This document shows positions 9,891 through 22,218 of a DNA stretch of 64,000 nucleotides, in pieces. The notes under the pieces are model-generated. The model was not told the DNA's origin and did no database searches. It worked only from the letters and a program-made list of their open reading frames with translations. The translations under genes were made by a program, and so were the position numbers. Every line of letters starts with the position of its first letter. The first letter of the stretch is position 1. The DNA is from Oryza sativa Japonica Group (taxonomy: Eukaryota; Streptophyta; Magnoliopsida; Poales; Poaceae): the NCBI RefSeq assembly GCF_034140825.1, contig NC_089046.1, positions 2,680,001 to 2,744,000 on the forward strand, written 5' to 3'.

Positions 9891-12508
9891 CTATTTCTCA
9901 CTGCCATCCTTCTCGTCTAATGCTCCATTAGGCTTCTCAGACCTTACTGGAAGAACGCTGCGCCGCTCTTTGCCACCTGGTTTAGCTGATGCATTCCCAT
10001 ACCATATCATCCCAACAACAGCAAGGATCATCCCAAGGACTACCTGAAAATTCAGACCTTCCTTGCCAAAGAAGAGAAACCCAAGGGACAAGACGAGCAC
10101 TGTCTTCATGTGGCCCAGGACTTGGAAGGATACGGCAGAAAACCGACCAATGCAGATAAATTGGCTCAGATTAACACCAATGGCAATGACACATGAGAGA
10201 GTCAGGAAAAACTGCGGAACAATAAAAACCATCGTAAGATGAAATGGAAAATTTGAGGTCAAATTACAAACAAATCAAGCATTGACTCAAATTCATCCAT
10301 ATTCCAACCAAGTAAAGTGTAACTATAGACTAATAACAAGCAAGAGATTGCACATAAAAGGAAATCTATAGACTATAGTTGTTTGAAGTTACTGCTAACA
10401 AGTGATGCTATGAAGTAAAGACTTTTGTGGTCACAAGAGGAAATGTAATGCTAGTCTAGGTCATTTGAAAATGAGTAAATTTCATAAAATCCCACATATT
10501 ATGGTCCAAGTTGCACAAAACCACTGGGATTTTGGCATGTGACATATAACCCCACATATTATAATCCTAGAGTTTCACAAAACCACACTATTGATCATTT
10601 TAACTTATATCTACCACACTTTTGAGTTATACAATCACATCTCAAATTTATGAGCGTTTTATCCATCATATAAATATTACATCCGCTTTGTAAAATTTTA
10701 ATATATGAGTATGTCAAAATGGTTAACGGTGTTGGTTTGTGAAACTTTAGAATCATGGTTTTGTGTCACATGCCAAAATTCCTGTGGTTTTGTCTAACTT
10801 AGATCAGAAACAAAGCATTGTAATGAGGCTAGCCTCTTACCAAAGCAATCGATGTGAAACCAAAGTGATCCACTCTTTTGCCTGTCAACAAGAAATCTAC
10901 AAAGGGCCCAACTAGCAGAAGAGATCCCGCTTGGGCTGGAGCAGTGTGGCCCAGGAGGTTGAATGAGTTCAGAGAGTACTTCCTTTGGAGAAAATGAACA
11001 TACTGCAAGGAAAATAGAAAAGGAAAGGAAACTAATGAGTAATTTGTCTATAATTAAAGAAGTGACAAACAAACAAATGATTTAGGGAGTGCCAATTATT
11101 CATAACTAACAAGGACTGCAGGGAACCAATAATGATTCAGGGAGCGCCAACTATTCATCATTCATCAATAAGAAGACAAATAGATAGCCACAGTTACTGT
11201 TGTACCACCATGTACTAATTTCCCCCTCATAAAAATGTTCATGGCTGCCAAAGGAGAGCTATAGGAATAGAATGCAATCTTATCTCATAGCTGATATATA
11301 AGACATAACCATACAACAAGGGTGGTGATTTTAACTTACATATTGTTGTAAAGCTGTGCTCCAAACAGCTATAACAGCAGCAGCCAGACCTTTTGCATTT
11401 ACACTGACATCAGTAACTGTGCAGACTGCAACACCTATAAGCACAACCATTATGCTCAGCTTTGTGTCCCGGGAGTAATGTACACGATCGAAGACAACCT
11501 CCAGGAGACATGATGCAGGTATCATGCACAGCTTTGCTATCTGAAGGGAAGAAAAAGGATTGTTTAGTAGTTGAAAGTTTAAAGCCATGATGGAATCTAG
11601 CTACTAGAACGGTCCTTTGCTAACCTGATAAAATCCCACAGAGTTCCACATCAAGCTCACATTCATTCCAACAATTGACAAGTTCGAAAAGATCACAAAC
11701 TTAATCAGATCTGGTATTGGTAAGTGGGAGGGCTGGCTGAGGCCTAACCACCGAAACACGATAGTCATCAAGGTGGTTGTCACAAAATGAAGACCAGTTA
11801 ATGTTGTGGCTGCAAAATACAAAACACAGTCAGTTACATGGCATCCATTATCATACAAATGAAGTATGTGTATGTTGAGGAGCAGCCCATAAATCTTGTT
11901 GGACACAACAAGAAACTGGATAATATAGTGTGCTTCCACTGTTCCATTAAGGCCCTTTTAATGTTCATCAAGCAGAGTGGCAGCTTGTGACAAGAAATTA
12001 TGATCATAATTCTCATAGCAGCTAGAACAGCGTGGTTTTCAGGTCCACCGGATACCTTATAGGTTCACTTTTAATTTGTTTTAGATCACAACAAAAACAA
12101 ATCCGGCGAACTTCTTTGGCATATGGATTATCTAGAATTCAAATGATTGGAATTTGATAAAAAATTACTCAAAGTTTAAAGATGCCTGTCAGTCAATTGT
12201 TTAATTGCATGCCCCAAGGAACAAACATCTAGAATCCACAATTACATAAGATCTAGTAGCATTTATTCGTTCTATACTAAAACAACATAATACTGCAAGT
12301 TTGTCATCCCAGAACACGGAGTAGCCTGGAATAAAACATCACAAAATATATATCTTAAGGTAGCAAAAAACATACCGAAACTGAATCCATGTGTAGCCAT
12401 CAGAGCCTTGTTGACCATGATGATTCCAACGGATGTGGTGATGTTGAAACTCCATGCCGCAAAATCTAGCACCTTCTTCTTGTCGGATTTGCTCATGGAA
12501 GAAGTCAT
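9891..12508 (-). CDS. UXT: UDP-xylose-transporter-type nucleotide sugar transporter, copy A
   Basis: Five coding exons on the minus strand: 12376-12508, 11625-11809, 11340-11540, 10841-11002 and 9891-10211. All junctions are GT-AG. The total is 1002 nt, 333 residues. The protein is a multi-spanning DMT/TPT-superfamily carrier with about ten hydrophobic segments (for example [15 protein letters not shown] and [16 protein letters not shown]) and a hydrophilic tail with KPGGKERRS, the tail I associate with the Arabidopsis UXT family that moves UDP-xylose from cytosol into the Golgi for xylan and xyloglucan synthesis. The tail ends in charged residues without a clear KK-type ER signal. A 5' UTR exon (donor after 12732, acceptor before 12563) precedes the ATG. 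It differs from copy B at about five positions (TSSM/ASSL, I/L, R/H and N/S). UXT identity rests on family resemblance; substrate is inferred. Confidence 0.92.
10471..10803. mobile_element. MITE-like insertion in the last intron of transporter copy A
   Basis: An inverted-repeat segment of about 330 bp. The left end has CACAAAACCAC and GATTTTGGCATGTGACA; the right end, reversed, has GACAAAACCAC and AATTTTGGCATGTGACAC. The same intron in copy B lacks it, so it entered after the duplication or was lost from B. Borders are approximate. Confidence 0.7.
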
Positions 12509-13080
12509 TTCGCTCGAATCCTTGAGGCTTCAAATCAACACCAACACTTTGGCAGGGGAGGACCTAACAAATTATTTTGGGAGGAAACAAAACTGTAAGA
12601 ATTGGTACTAAGGTTAAAACAGAGAGAAAAATCCTCTTCCAGATCTAGAAGGAGAAGAGAAGGAAAAAGGTTAAGGCACAGAGAAATGGTGCGCGCGGGT
12701 AGAACGAGAGGAAAAGAGGACGCGCGCTCACCGGAAGCACGCCGTCGGCCGGCGCCGCTGGCTCGAGGGGTGATGGATGGAGATCGGCGAACTCGCTCGC
12801 GAGTCGAGAGGCCGAGGTGGCGGGTGGGGAGAGATTGGCTTGGGCGCGGCGAGGAGGAGCCAGAGGCGAGGGTACGCGGCGGCGGGAGCAGCTGGACGCC
12901 GCCGGGCACCGCCGCTCGCGTCGCGGTGGTGGAGATCGCCGCGCGACGGCGGAGGCGGCGGCGGCGGGCCAAGGAGATTTTGCTCGTGTGGTGTTTTTTT
13001 TTTCTTTTGTTTTATTTTTTTTTTAGCGAAATGAAAACAAGTGTCTCCAAATCTCCCAGATCTGCCACTATGTGGAGGGT

Positions 13081-13088
13081 TATTTATA
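13081..13088 (-). promoter_or_regulatory. TATA box of transporter copy A
   Basis: The minus strand reads ACTATAAATAACC at the expected place upstream of the GC-rich first (non-coding) exon. The corresponding site in copy B reads TACAAATA. Confidence 0.6.
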
Positions 13089-13334
13089 GTGTGCTTTAGT
13101 TTGGTTTGAAATTTTGAATTTAGTACCAAAATATGTCCAAATTCCTCGATTAGATCGCCGTGATTTCGTTTTCAAGTAAGGTGTCAAGAAAATGCCAGCC
13201 CATCCTTCCATCACCGCGATATTACAGGAGTAATATTTTTTCTTTTTTCCTTTTTAAGTAGTATTTTCTTTGAGAAGTAATAAGGACCTGCTCGAAAGTG
13301 TTTGATCAATGATGGATGAAACTGAAAAATTGTA

Positions 13335-13481
13335 CTTCCTCCGTTTCAGAATGTAAGTCATTCTAATATTTACTATATTTATATTGATGTTAATGAATCT
13401 AGATAGATATATGTATATATTCATTAATATCATATGAATGTGAAATATGCTAGAATGACTTATATTGTGAAACGGAGGGAG
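13335..13481. mobile_element. Stowaway MITE
   Basis: TA at 13333-13334 and 13482-13483. The ends CTTCCTCCGTTTCAGAATGT and GTGAAACGGAGGGAG form Stowaway inverted repeats, and inner ATGTAAGTCATTCTA pairs with TAGAATGACTTATAT. It is 147 bp. Confidence 0.9.
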
Positions 13482-13483
13482 TA

Positions 13484-13640
13484 CTTCCTTCGTCCCGAAA
13501 TATAGCAACCTAGAACCGAATAGGATGTATCATAGTACTATGAATCTGGAATTGCTCGTCCAGGTTTAACCTGTCCAGATTCGTAGTACTAGGATACGTT
13601 CTATCGGGACCTAGGTTGCTATATTATGGGACGGAGGGAG
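13484..13640. mobile_element. Second Stowaway MITE, directly abutting the first
   Basis: CTTCCTTCGTCCCGAAATAT at the left pairs with ATATTATGGGACGGAGGGAG at the right, with TA at 13482-13483 and 13641-13642. It shares its left TA with the right TA of the neighbouring element, so one inserted into the other's target duplication. Confidence 0.9.
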
Positions 13641-16600
13641 TAATAATTATTCAAGTATAGAGATGAATAATTTAAATATTAAAAAGTTGATTGATCTATT
13701 TAAAAAGTTTTCAGGGAAATATTAACGAACAATTCTTTTCTCAAAAGATATCGCACAGTTTAAACATGCATCTATTAAACTTTAAATCAACAATTGTGTT
13801 GTGTGGTTCTGTTTGTGAAAGTACTATATGTATCAGTGTTCCGCTTAACTGGTTGATTATATTTATTAATTAATTAATACGGTTGACACAACGTTGGGGT
13901 TAAGATCTGTATACTTTTTTTAGAACAATATCTGTATACTTAATTGTTTATTAATAATGTAAACACATACACCGTGCAGTTAGGGTGTCACATAAGCATG
14001 GCAGCTCATACACGTAGGGTCCATGCATCCATTATATTCAGATCTCAAATCAGATTTGGGCATGCAACCTTTTTTGAGATTCCAAGCCATCGCACTCAAA
14101 TCAACATTTCATCCAAGTTACTACTAACTAGTCCGTTGATTAAGATTATATACTCCTACTTAAGTTTTTGTATGTATCTTCAAAAAAATGTTTCGACATG
14201 TGTATTCTAAAATGTGATTGCTGTTTTGGGGGGGGGGGGGGGTTTGGAAAACTGACCAAGTTAATTCTATATATTAATTCCATTGACTATATAGCTCATG
14301 TATTTATGAAGTAAAGGTGTGATTTGGCACGCCAAGCTACGCATACAAAAGGCATGAGCAGGTCAGAAACCACCCCATGTTTTATTTGTATGGAGTAATA
14401 CGAATTGTATGTTGGTATCATGCATATGCTGAATCGATCGATCATCTGTTGGAGTGTTAATTGGACAACTTTAATTGTCGTGCAGGTTGTTACATGTGCA
14501 ATTAATTGGCCAGATAGTAGTAGGAGTACTACTGTGTTTTTAGTCAAGTCGTGTACACTCCTGAGAGTGATTAACTATCGGCAACCTAGCTTAATTACTG
14601 ATTTGTCGGTGTGTGTACATGGATGCACATGCACCTGATGGGCCAAGTAAGCAGCAAACCATCTTTAGCTTTTCAGGCCCGTATGTGATTGGGCCGAACT
14701 ACGGCCCAAAGTCAAAACGTATTAATAAAAACAAAGATCCCTTCACCTAGATTTCTTTCATAACCACACAAGCATAATAGATTAATAGTATCATTTTGGT
14801 GTTAAAAGCAAAATATCATGTTTTTTTAGAAACATTACGAGCGAAGACACCTTCGAAAGATTGGACCAGCAAATATTAAGATTAATAACGAAGTCATCAC
14901 AGTTATTATCGACAGATATATTATATATCACTTAAGAAAATAATTAGCTATAAATATAGACACCTATGTCGAGTGTAGAACTTGAACCTGATGAGCTGAT
15001 TCCACCACAGTTGAGTAACATTCACTTCAGAAAAAAAAATCATTTCCTCTCTAAAAAGCCAAAAGCAGTGCTGCAGGCTGCAGCCATGATGCGACTGTAT
15101 ACGCGTACCTGCACCGACAAATTACGAACCATTAGTCCATTTGTACTCTCCTGGCCAAAGGAAAAAATTGGAAACCATTAATCTAGTTGCCAATAAGCAA
15201 TCAATCTCAGGAGTGTACACAACGTTGACTAACTACTACAACTCACACGAGATATCATCGATGATCACTGAATTCAGCAGGGTACAATATATCCGTATTA
15301 TGGGAACTAGACATGGATTTTCAATGTGATCATGCCCTCCCTACGCATAGCTTTCGCGTGCCGAACCACACCTTTACTTCACGGAGGAATTGACCCTATA
15401 TCATTGAAAAATTATGATTTTAGTTTTCACCCAAGATTGTTTAAATCTCAATTCTGATGTACAATTTTACAATCCTAATTAAGGGTAAGTTCTTATAGGA
15501 TTGACTACTTTCTTGTTTATTCTTGGTATGCTTCCTAAACCGTTAAATGATACGTTTAGTGAAAAACTTTTTACATATAAGTTTTTTTTAAAAAAATCAA
15601 ATAAATCTATTTTTTAAGTTTATAATAATTAATAATTAAATATTCACATGCCAATCACATATTTCGGTATCTGTGCCACTAAGTAGCAGAGTTGAACGAC
15701 TCTTTTGAACGTCTAAGATGTCTGATTCTACAATTCTGTATAGGCAGGATATATTACTTTACATTTTAATTTATACAATTCTATGATTGCGATCCCATAT
15801 CGAATTTTCCAATCCGATCCAGGATCGTGATTTTAACAACCTTGATACCATCGAAAGTTAACTCTATTACTCTATTTATCATTGCATATCCAAACTTTTG
15901 TTAGATTCATTTTAATTTTATTTATTTATCCCCATCTCACGCTCAAAGTTGGTATCGATATCACTCTATCCCAAACTTGACTATGGCTACCTCTATCATC
16001 CTCAAGCTTACCACGGATAAACTGCCCTTAAAGTCGCACATAGCCGTGGTGATTGAGGTTGCAAGGTTATCCATGGTTATTACCCTCGATTAGACTCACA
16101 CAAGCAATGTCCTTGAAGTCACCCATGACCACAACAAAATGACCATTGTGCTCACAAGGCCACCATGTACAGTACCCTTGATCGGGCTTGCCACATGTCG
16201 CCATCCTCATCACAGTCGAGCTTGCATTGTTACCCATGTTTGCCACCATAGATCTAGCTCGTCGATAATCACTTCCTCACCTCCGCAAGGGAACAATGTA
16301 AGTGAATAAAGATCCATACTGAGGTCTCGGAGGACGTCTTGGTAGAGTAATCTTCACTTGTGATCATCTCTAGAAGTTTGAGTTGGATCTTGGTGGTCAC
16401 TCGAATTCTAGAGAAAGACCTAGGGGTGTTGGATTGAAGGCCGAGGACTTCTGTCGGGATCTTTGCACGATGAGGCAAGAGGTTAAATCAAGATCTAACT
16501 CTTCAGAGTTTCTCGACAAATAGTAGGATCCGTGTGATCCGAACTTCGGGAAAAAAAATCCTTTTGTCTCCCCTGTGCATATTTTGTGCTTGCCCGTGTG

Positions 16601-16830
16601 ATTCAATTACTCTGCTTGTCTACTGTGTATCGTGCTGATTGAATAGGCCTAGAAGTTTGATTAGATTTGAAGTCAATTCTCTCATTTATTTCAATCCCAG
16701 AAGTTCCTGTCTTAGAACTCCGGAAGTTCTGGGGTGTCTGAGCTGCCAGGAAGTTCCGTCGTTCTTCACGAGGAGGTTCTGAGCCCTGTTAAAATTTGAC
16801 CGTTGCGATTGTTTTTAGTATTTTTCAGGA
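13641..16830. other. Intergenic region, AT-rich
   Basis: No gene recognised. It holds a 15-G tract at 14228-14242 and, at about 15530-15650, diverged MITE-like sequence (a CTTCCTAAACCGTTAAATGA stretch) related to pieces near 30575 and 50950. From about 16560 to the MULE border it resembles LTR-type sequence, listed separately. Confidence 0.5.
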
Positions 16831-18330
16831 GGAAAAAGTACGAATTACCCCCTCGAAATATCGCGGTCGGCCGAAATTCTCCCCCGAACCCGAAAACCAG
16901 ACATCATTCACCCTAAACTTTTAATACCGGACGAATTACCCCCCTCGACCCAATTCAGAGCAGTTTTGTGCTACGTGGCGTACGCGTGGAAACCCAGTCA
17001 GCATTTTCCTTTTTTTAAACATGGTGGGGCCCAGCTGTCATTCTCTCCCATCTCCTTTTCCTCATCCCCTCTTCCTCTCTCTCTCTCGCGACGTCAGGCG
17101 CAGCCGCGCGGGTGGTCGGCACACAAGGGCGGCGGTGGGTGGTCGGCGCTCACGGCGGCGCGCGAGGGCGGGCGGTGGGTGGCGGCGTGGGAGCGGGATG
17201 TCGGCGGAGAAGCGAGGCGGAGGCGGAGAGGAGCGGTGGCCGGAGCTTGTTGACGAGCGGTGGTAGGCACGACGAGGAGGGAGAACTGGTCTGTGGGCTC
17301 CAGACAGCAGTGGGTGGCGAGGAGGGGGCGTGGCTGGGAGGGCGAGGCGAGCGTGGCTGGGTTCACGAGGCGAGCGCGGTGGGCGGCCGGGAGGGCGCGG
17401 CGGCAAGCGAGGGTGCGGGCGCGGCTGGGTGCACAAGGCGAGCGCGGTGGGCGGCATAGAGGGTGCTGTGGTGGGTGCGGTTAGGTGCACGAGGCGAGCG
17501 CACGGAGATTCCGGCGAGCCCTCTCCTCCCGCCTCCGGCCAATATGCTCCCACTGCGGTGGCCACGGGGAACATCACGAGCTCCCGCAGCGGTGGCGGCG
17601 GCCTCCGTGGCAGGGCGATGTCTGCCAACCGCTTCATTGGTATCCCTCGACGCTCCAGGACGAGCCTCCTCTTCCGGCGCTGACGCCCGAGTATGTCGGT
17701 CTTTGCAGGAAGGCGGTGGAGTACTTCGATTGGATGTGCCGTGTACGGCCGGCCTGACGCCATGTCCAACGCGTTCAGGATACTCTTAGGTGTTCTTCCG
17801 ATTTCCTCGTCGTTGTGATGTGAATGTTTTCTTGATAATGTGTTGCTGTTTCCTCCCTAGTTTGGTTAACTACTAGATTGCCCATACTATCCATAATTGA
17901 ATACCTGCGCCACCTCCCACCAACCGCGCGGCAGCACCTAATGACGCGCTGCCGCCCACCGCCCCCTCGCGTGCCGACCGCCCGCGCGGCCGCGCCTGAA
18001 GTCACGAGAGAGAGGAAGAGGGGAAGAGGAAAAAGGAGATGGGAGAGAATGACAAGTGGGCCCCACCATGTTAAAAAAAGGGAAAATACTGACTGGGTTG
18101 CCACGCGTACGCCACGTAGGACAAAACTGCTCTGGATTTGGTCAAGGGGGTAATTCGTCCGGTATTGAAAGTGTAGGGTGAGTAATGTCTGGTTTTCGGG
18201 TTTAGGGGGGAAATTCGGCCGACCACGATAGTTTAAGGGGGTAATTCGTACTTTTTCCTTTTCAGCAACATCTATTCACCCCCCTCCCCTCTAGGCTACA
18301 TCTTTAAGCTTTCACCATTGTCGACCACGT
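16560..18330. mobile_element. Probable old LTR fragment, split by the Pack-MULE
   Basis: To the left of the MULE lies sequence with repeated GGAAGTTC/AGAACTCC phrases and GATTGAATAGGCCTAGAAG. To the right, 18268-18330 has CTATTCACCCCCCTCCCCTC then TAGGC, a wording I associate with the 3' part of grass LTRs. The two sides join across the MULE insertion site. It is a broken fossil and old; no coding part is recognised and the family is uncertain. Confidence 0.4.
16831..18258. mobile_element. Complete Pack-MULE (non-autonomous Mutator-like element)
   Basis: Length 1428 bp, with long terminal inverted repeats of about 260 bp (16831 to about 17095, and about 17996 to 18258) that both start GGAAAAAGTACGAATTACCC. 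It is flanked by 9-bp direct repeats TTTTCAGGA (16822-16830) and TTTTCAGCA (18259-18267), one mismatch, which is the Mutator signature. The interior (about 17096-17995) is strongly GC-rich, unlike its AT-rich surroundings, and has several overlapping frames but no transposase. That is how Pack-MULEs carrying host gene pieces look. I could not identify the donor gene. Internal reiterations built on GAGGCGAGCGCGGTGGGCGG occur three times between 17350 and 17510. Confidence 0.85.
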
Positions 18331-18364
18331 GTGGTGTACCATACCGCCAAGTCGACGACGACCA

Positions 18365-18597
18365 GGTAGGTTTTCCCAAATATGATACTCAAGTGATACT
18401 AATATATGAGAGCACTACCAGCTTCGACCAATAGAAATAGAGCTATTACCTTACAGATAAGGGGCCCGAACCTTGTATAGACCTTGTATAGAAATCCTTA
18501 TCTCCATCTCTTATATCTCAATCTCGCATATGCCCTGGTACCAACGATCTCCATACCATGCAAATACCGTAGTCGTGATCTACAACATCGTCAAGTA
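18365..18597. mobile_element. LTR-derived relic related to the element at 18879-22945
   Basis: Aligns, with substantial divergence, to the last ~220 bp of the LTRs at 18879-19580 and 22219-22945: shared GGGGCCCGAACC, ATCTCCATCTCTTATATCTC against CTCCATCTCTTTTACCTC, and CCATACCATGCAAATACCG. It is an older broken copy of the same or a sister family. Confidence 0.65.
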
Positions 18598-18878
18598 GTA
18601 TATACTGTTTTAAAGTTGGCTGCAGTGTATACTGGTTTTCGGTCAATATTAGTATATGCAGTTTTTTTTTACATTGGTATATACTGTTTTTTTAGTAGTG
18701 GTATATACTATTTATCAGTTCGTAGCGGTATATTCTTTTGTTTAAGCTAGCGTCGGTATATACTGTTTTTTATTTACTAGCAGTATATACTGTTTTTAAA
18801 GTTAGTTTCAGTATATCCTATTTTTCAATTAGTAGCAGCATATGCTATTTTAAAGTTAGTATCGGTATACGGTGTCTT
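18598..18878. repeat. Minisatellite of ~27-bp units (GTATATACTG family)
   Basis: About ten to eleven degenerate units begin GTATATACTGTTTT or close variants and end AGTAGCA, AGTTTCA or AGTATCG. The last unit is broken by the LTR retrotransposon and resumes after it at about 22951 with TTACTAGTTAGTAG. Confidence 0.8.
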
Positions 18879-19580
18879 TGTCAGGGGTTATGGATACCAC
18901 ATACCTAATAGTAGTTGATTAAATCTCGGCAGTACCAATAACCTGCGGATATAGGAGGAGTTCCGGATAAGAAAAGACAACCACAGTTCTACATGGAAAC
19001 GACAATGACTACTCGGATTGTATCCATATTGGTTTCCTAGTTCTACTTGGACAAGGGGACACTTATGGGTATAAATACAAGGCCCCCTAGAAGGAGAGGG
19101 GACAATCAACAGACACATCCACCACAATCTACGGAACAATAGATCAAGACAGAAGATCAACATATAAGCCAACATATACCAAGACAAGACGCCGGATATC
19201 GACTTCAGGGATAAGCACGGCTAGTCCCCTACAGTGTCTCCGGATACTGTCAGGAGAGACATAGCGTTGTCTCTGATCTCGCCGGGCACGAACTTGAGGA
19301 GGAAGACTACCCTGTTATCAACTACGAGTCAGACCTTCAGACCGCCATGTCGACAACAGTTAGATAGGCTACCCCAAATATTGTACTGGTGTGATTATGG
19401 TGAATAAGAGCAATACCGGCTTCGGCCAACAGGATGTAGGGTTATTACCTGACAATTCAGGGGCCCGAACCTATATAAAAATCCATGTCTCCATCTTTTT
19501 TACCTCAGTCTCGCGTATATCCTAGTACCAATGATCCCCATACTATGTAAATACCAGAATCGCGACATCAAACATCGACA
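18879..19580 (+). repeat. 5' LTR
   Basis: 702 bp, TG...CA ends, paired with 22219-22945. Confidence 0.9.
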
Positions 19581-20771
19581 GTGGCGCGCCAGGTAGGGGG
19601 ATTTTGGTGCTTCAGGATTTAGACGAGATAGGTTTAAGAGATGGATTCTTCAACAACAAGCTACTCGACGACTTCGGCTATGGAAGATCTAACCTGACCG
19701 GAGTATGTCTTCCGACGAGATCGGAAGCATAACCGAAAATTCGGTCCTTCGAGATAGATAGCTTCAAGACGTCGCTACCGCTGCGGCGGACATCGACTCA
19801 GCCTTCCTCATCCTTGGTTGACTCGATCTCCAACGCGGCGTCCCTAGAAAAAACAGCAAAGTTACGGCCGGCGAGGATATGCAACTTTGTTCAACCTCGG
19901 ACAACAATTAGATACGGAGTACTACATTGGACTCCCATGCAAACTAGTCGTGCTCCTACGACCTAACCACAAGTAATCAAGTCGGACACGACAACAGCTA
20001 CTGCATGCCCATGATTGAGCATGCACATGGACAACTGGGAGGAAAGAAAAAAAACACACGTATTCATACAGTACGTGTCCATCAAGTTAGTATATTAATT
20101 TTTTTAATTAATCTACTAATTTCGTAGATATATCCGGCATATATCTACACAGGTACGCATTATTTTATATAAAATTTTCCGTACCTATTTTCAGACTATA
20201 CAATATTGTCAGATCCAAAATTTATTATGTTTATCTAGAGCATGTATTTTATACAATATCTATTGCGTGAGTGTCCCCGGTGTTAAATCGACTACAATCT
20301 AACGCTGGGGGCTCGCTCTATTTCCTTCCGTATAAATCATGCTTGTTTACGGTTTACATAATGCCTGATATTTACATCTGCTCGTTATATCCTGATAATA
20401 CTAAAAGATCCATGCAGTTTTTCGAATACATACTCGACATTATCTACTATATGTCTTGCCTTCTAGAAAATATTTTTCAAGAACAATTGAGCACTCGAGT
20501 AGGTTGTGGTCAAGTACACTACATTATCGAGAACGATCTCGACGAATGCAGAGTCGTCGCGCCCAACCTACCAACAAAGACCGACTACCTATCTCATAGC
20601 ACCGGCCATGGCTGGACTACTCGAGAAAAGGTTGTTAACGGATAATTCCTCGCAAACGCCGTCGGCTTGATCACCCGACATGATTGCGAACGGACATCCA
20701 GATATGCTACAAGTTGGGTGTGTGAGTCATGCTGGCCACATGAGACGCACATGTAATAAACCAACTCTAGC

Positions 20772-21005
20772 ACCTCCATTGGTGTTCGAGAGATAATTCT
20801 ACACATTCGCTGGTCCTCGAACCAGTACATAGCAATCTCTCGCACCGCAACCTCCATTGGTGTTCGAGAGATAATTCTACACGTTCGCTGGTCCTCGAAC
20901 CAGTATGTAGCACTCTCTTGCACCGCAACCTCCATTGGTGTTCGAGAGATAATTCTACTCGTTCGCTGGTCCTCGAGCTAGTACGTAGCAATCCCTCGCA
21001 CCACA
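20772..21005. repeat. Three 78-bp tandem units inside the LTR element
   Basis: Units start at 20772, 20850 and 20928, each ACCTCCATTGGTGTTCGAGA and onward, with few differences. A degenerate fourth follows, and weaker CTGGTTCTCAACCAGT-like echoes continue to about 21180. Confidence 0.9.
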
Positions 21006-22218
21006 ACCTCAAATGGTCGAGGTACGACTACAGCAATAACGCAGCGGTCCTCGCACCACGACTGCAAATGATCGAGAGACACCTACTCACTGGTTCTCAA
21101 CCAGTCAATCGTAGTGATCTCTCGTACATTTACTTCTAGTGGTTGAGTTACGTCTACTACCTGGTTCTTGACCAGAGGTGTAGTGATTCTCCCATTACCT
21201 CTACTTCAACAAAGTTGATATCAGGTACACAATAATGCCAAGTGTTTTACCCAGAGATCCCTTACCACAAAGACACCTAGCGTTGAAACCTATCCTAATG
21301 TCCCTTTACGCTGTCTTGACAAGGCCTCCGAGGAACCTAAGAGAACTTCGGCTGGGGACGCCCAGAGCGGATAAGGCCTTGTCGGATCCTTCAGAGACGA
21401 AAGACCATGTAAGATCTGGTCGTGTAAGAGTTCTCGCCGTGCGTATTAACCAAGCCGTGTAATCGGAAATTGGGTTTTCTAACTTCACGGCTAGGGGCTA
21501 GGATCAGTGCTTGTTCAACCGAGGCAGGTAAAAGGTCCAAGAGTCTTATCTTCCGAGAACAATTCTCCGATGAGAAGGCTGGGGGCTAGGGAGAGTGTAT
21601 AACTCAACAAACTGACTGATCGAAGTCGGTAAAAGAGTAGATGCTCATATACAAAACATTGGTCTGTAAGTTTAATTCATTTTCGGTTTTCCATACATTC
21701 TATAACATGTTACCCTTTGAGCGTTCGCTCGGGGGCTATTTCTATCTAATATTCTTTTCTGAGTATTGATTTCAGGAAAATTCTATTCGACATTATCTAA
21801 GGCTCCATGTCTCTATGGTTCTACACCAAGATCGACTAAGGCGAGTACGACAAATGTTGACAAGGCTTCGGTGCAGATTCTACGCCTTCTCGATCGCTCG
21901 AGAACGGTTGGTGGATCTCGACAAGGAATACGAAATGAAGAAATGGTGTACCCGCCGAGATAAAATTTCTTGACTTCAATCCAAATTCTCGATTACAGCA
22001 AGACGGGAGACTTAGTCGCATGTTCTGTACTTTTTTGGTTGGCGTCGGAGATTGACTCAGACAAACCCTTTAGGTGCCCGCACGAGACTGATAAAGGAAG
22101 TCTAACGTTATCTCTGAACTCACCGAGAACGGTCACATGAGCTCGATAACAGTTACTCCAAGGCCTGCGCGCGGTTGAGAATATGAATTCGTTCATTTGC
22201 ATCGAAGTCGGGGGCTAC

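Larger units (their letters stand above)
9222..13110 (-). repeat. Inverted segmental duplication, arm A (carries transporter copy A)
   Basis: The reverse complement of this segment aligns with 31005-34590 from the promoter (AAAATTTCAAACCAAAC in both) through all exons and introns to past the 3' UTR (CTATGTCGTCGTTGGTG in both, then GCCTAATCCACA). Exons are nearly identical. Introns and UTRs carry substitutions and indels, including a MITE found only in this arm. Confidence 0.9.

Noticed and set aside
14228-14242. Poly-G tract (and another at 63492-63506)
   Set aside because: Simple homopolymers; possibly length-uncertain in sequencing; no supporting structure.
17062-17769. 235-residue minus-strand frame in the Pack-MULE
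   Set aside because: Low-complexity Pro/Arg/Ser sequence from GC-rich cargo; no domain and no sign of splicing.
20772-21005. CRISPR-like regular repeats
   Set aside because: The units are contiguous tandem copies without unique spacers, and this is plant nuclear DNA inside an LTR element.
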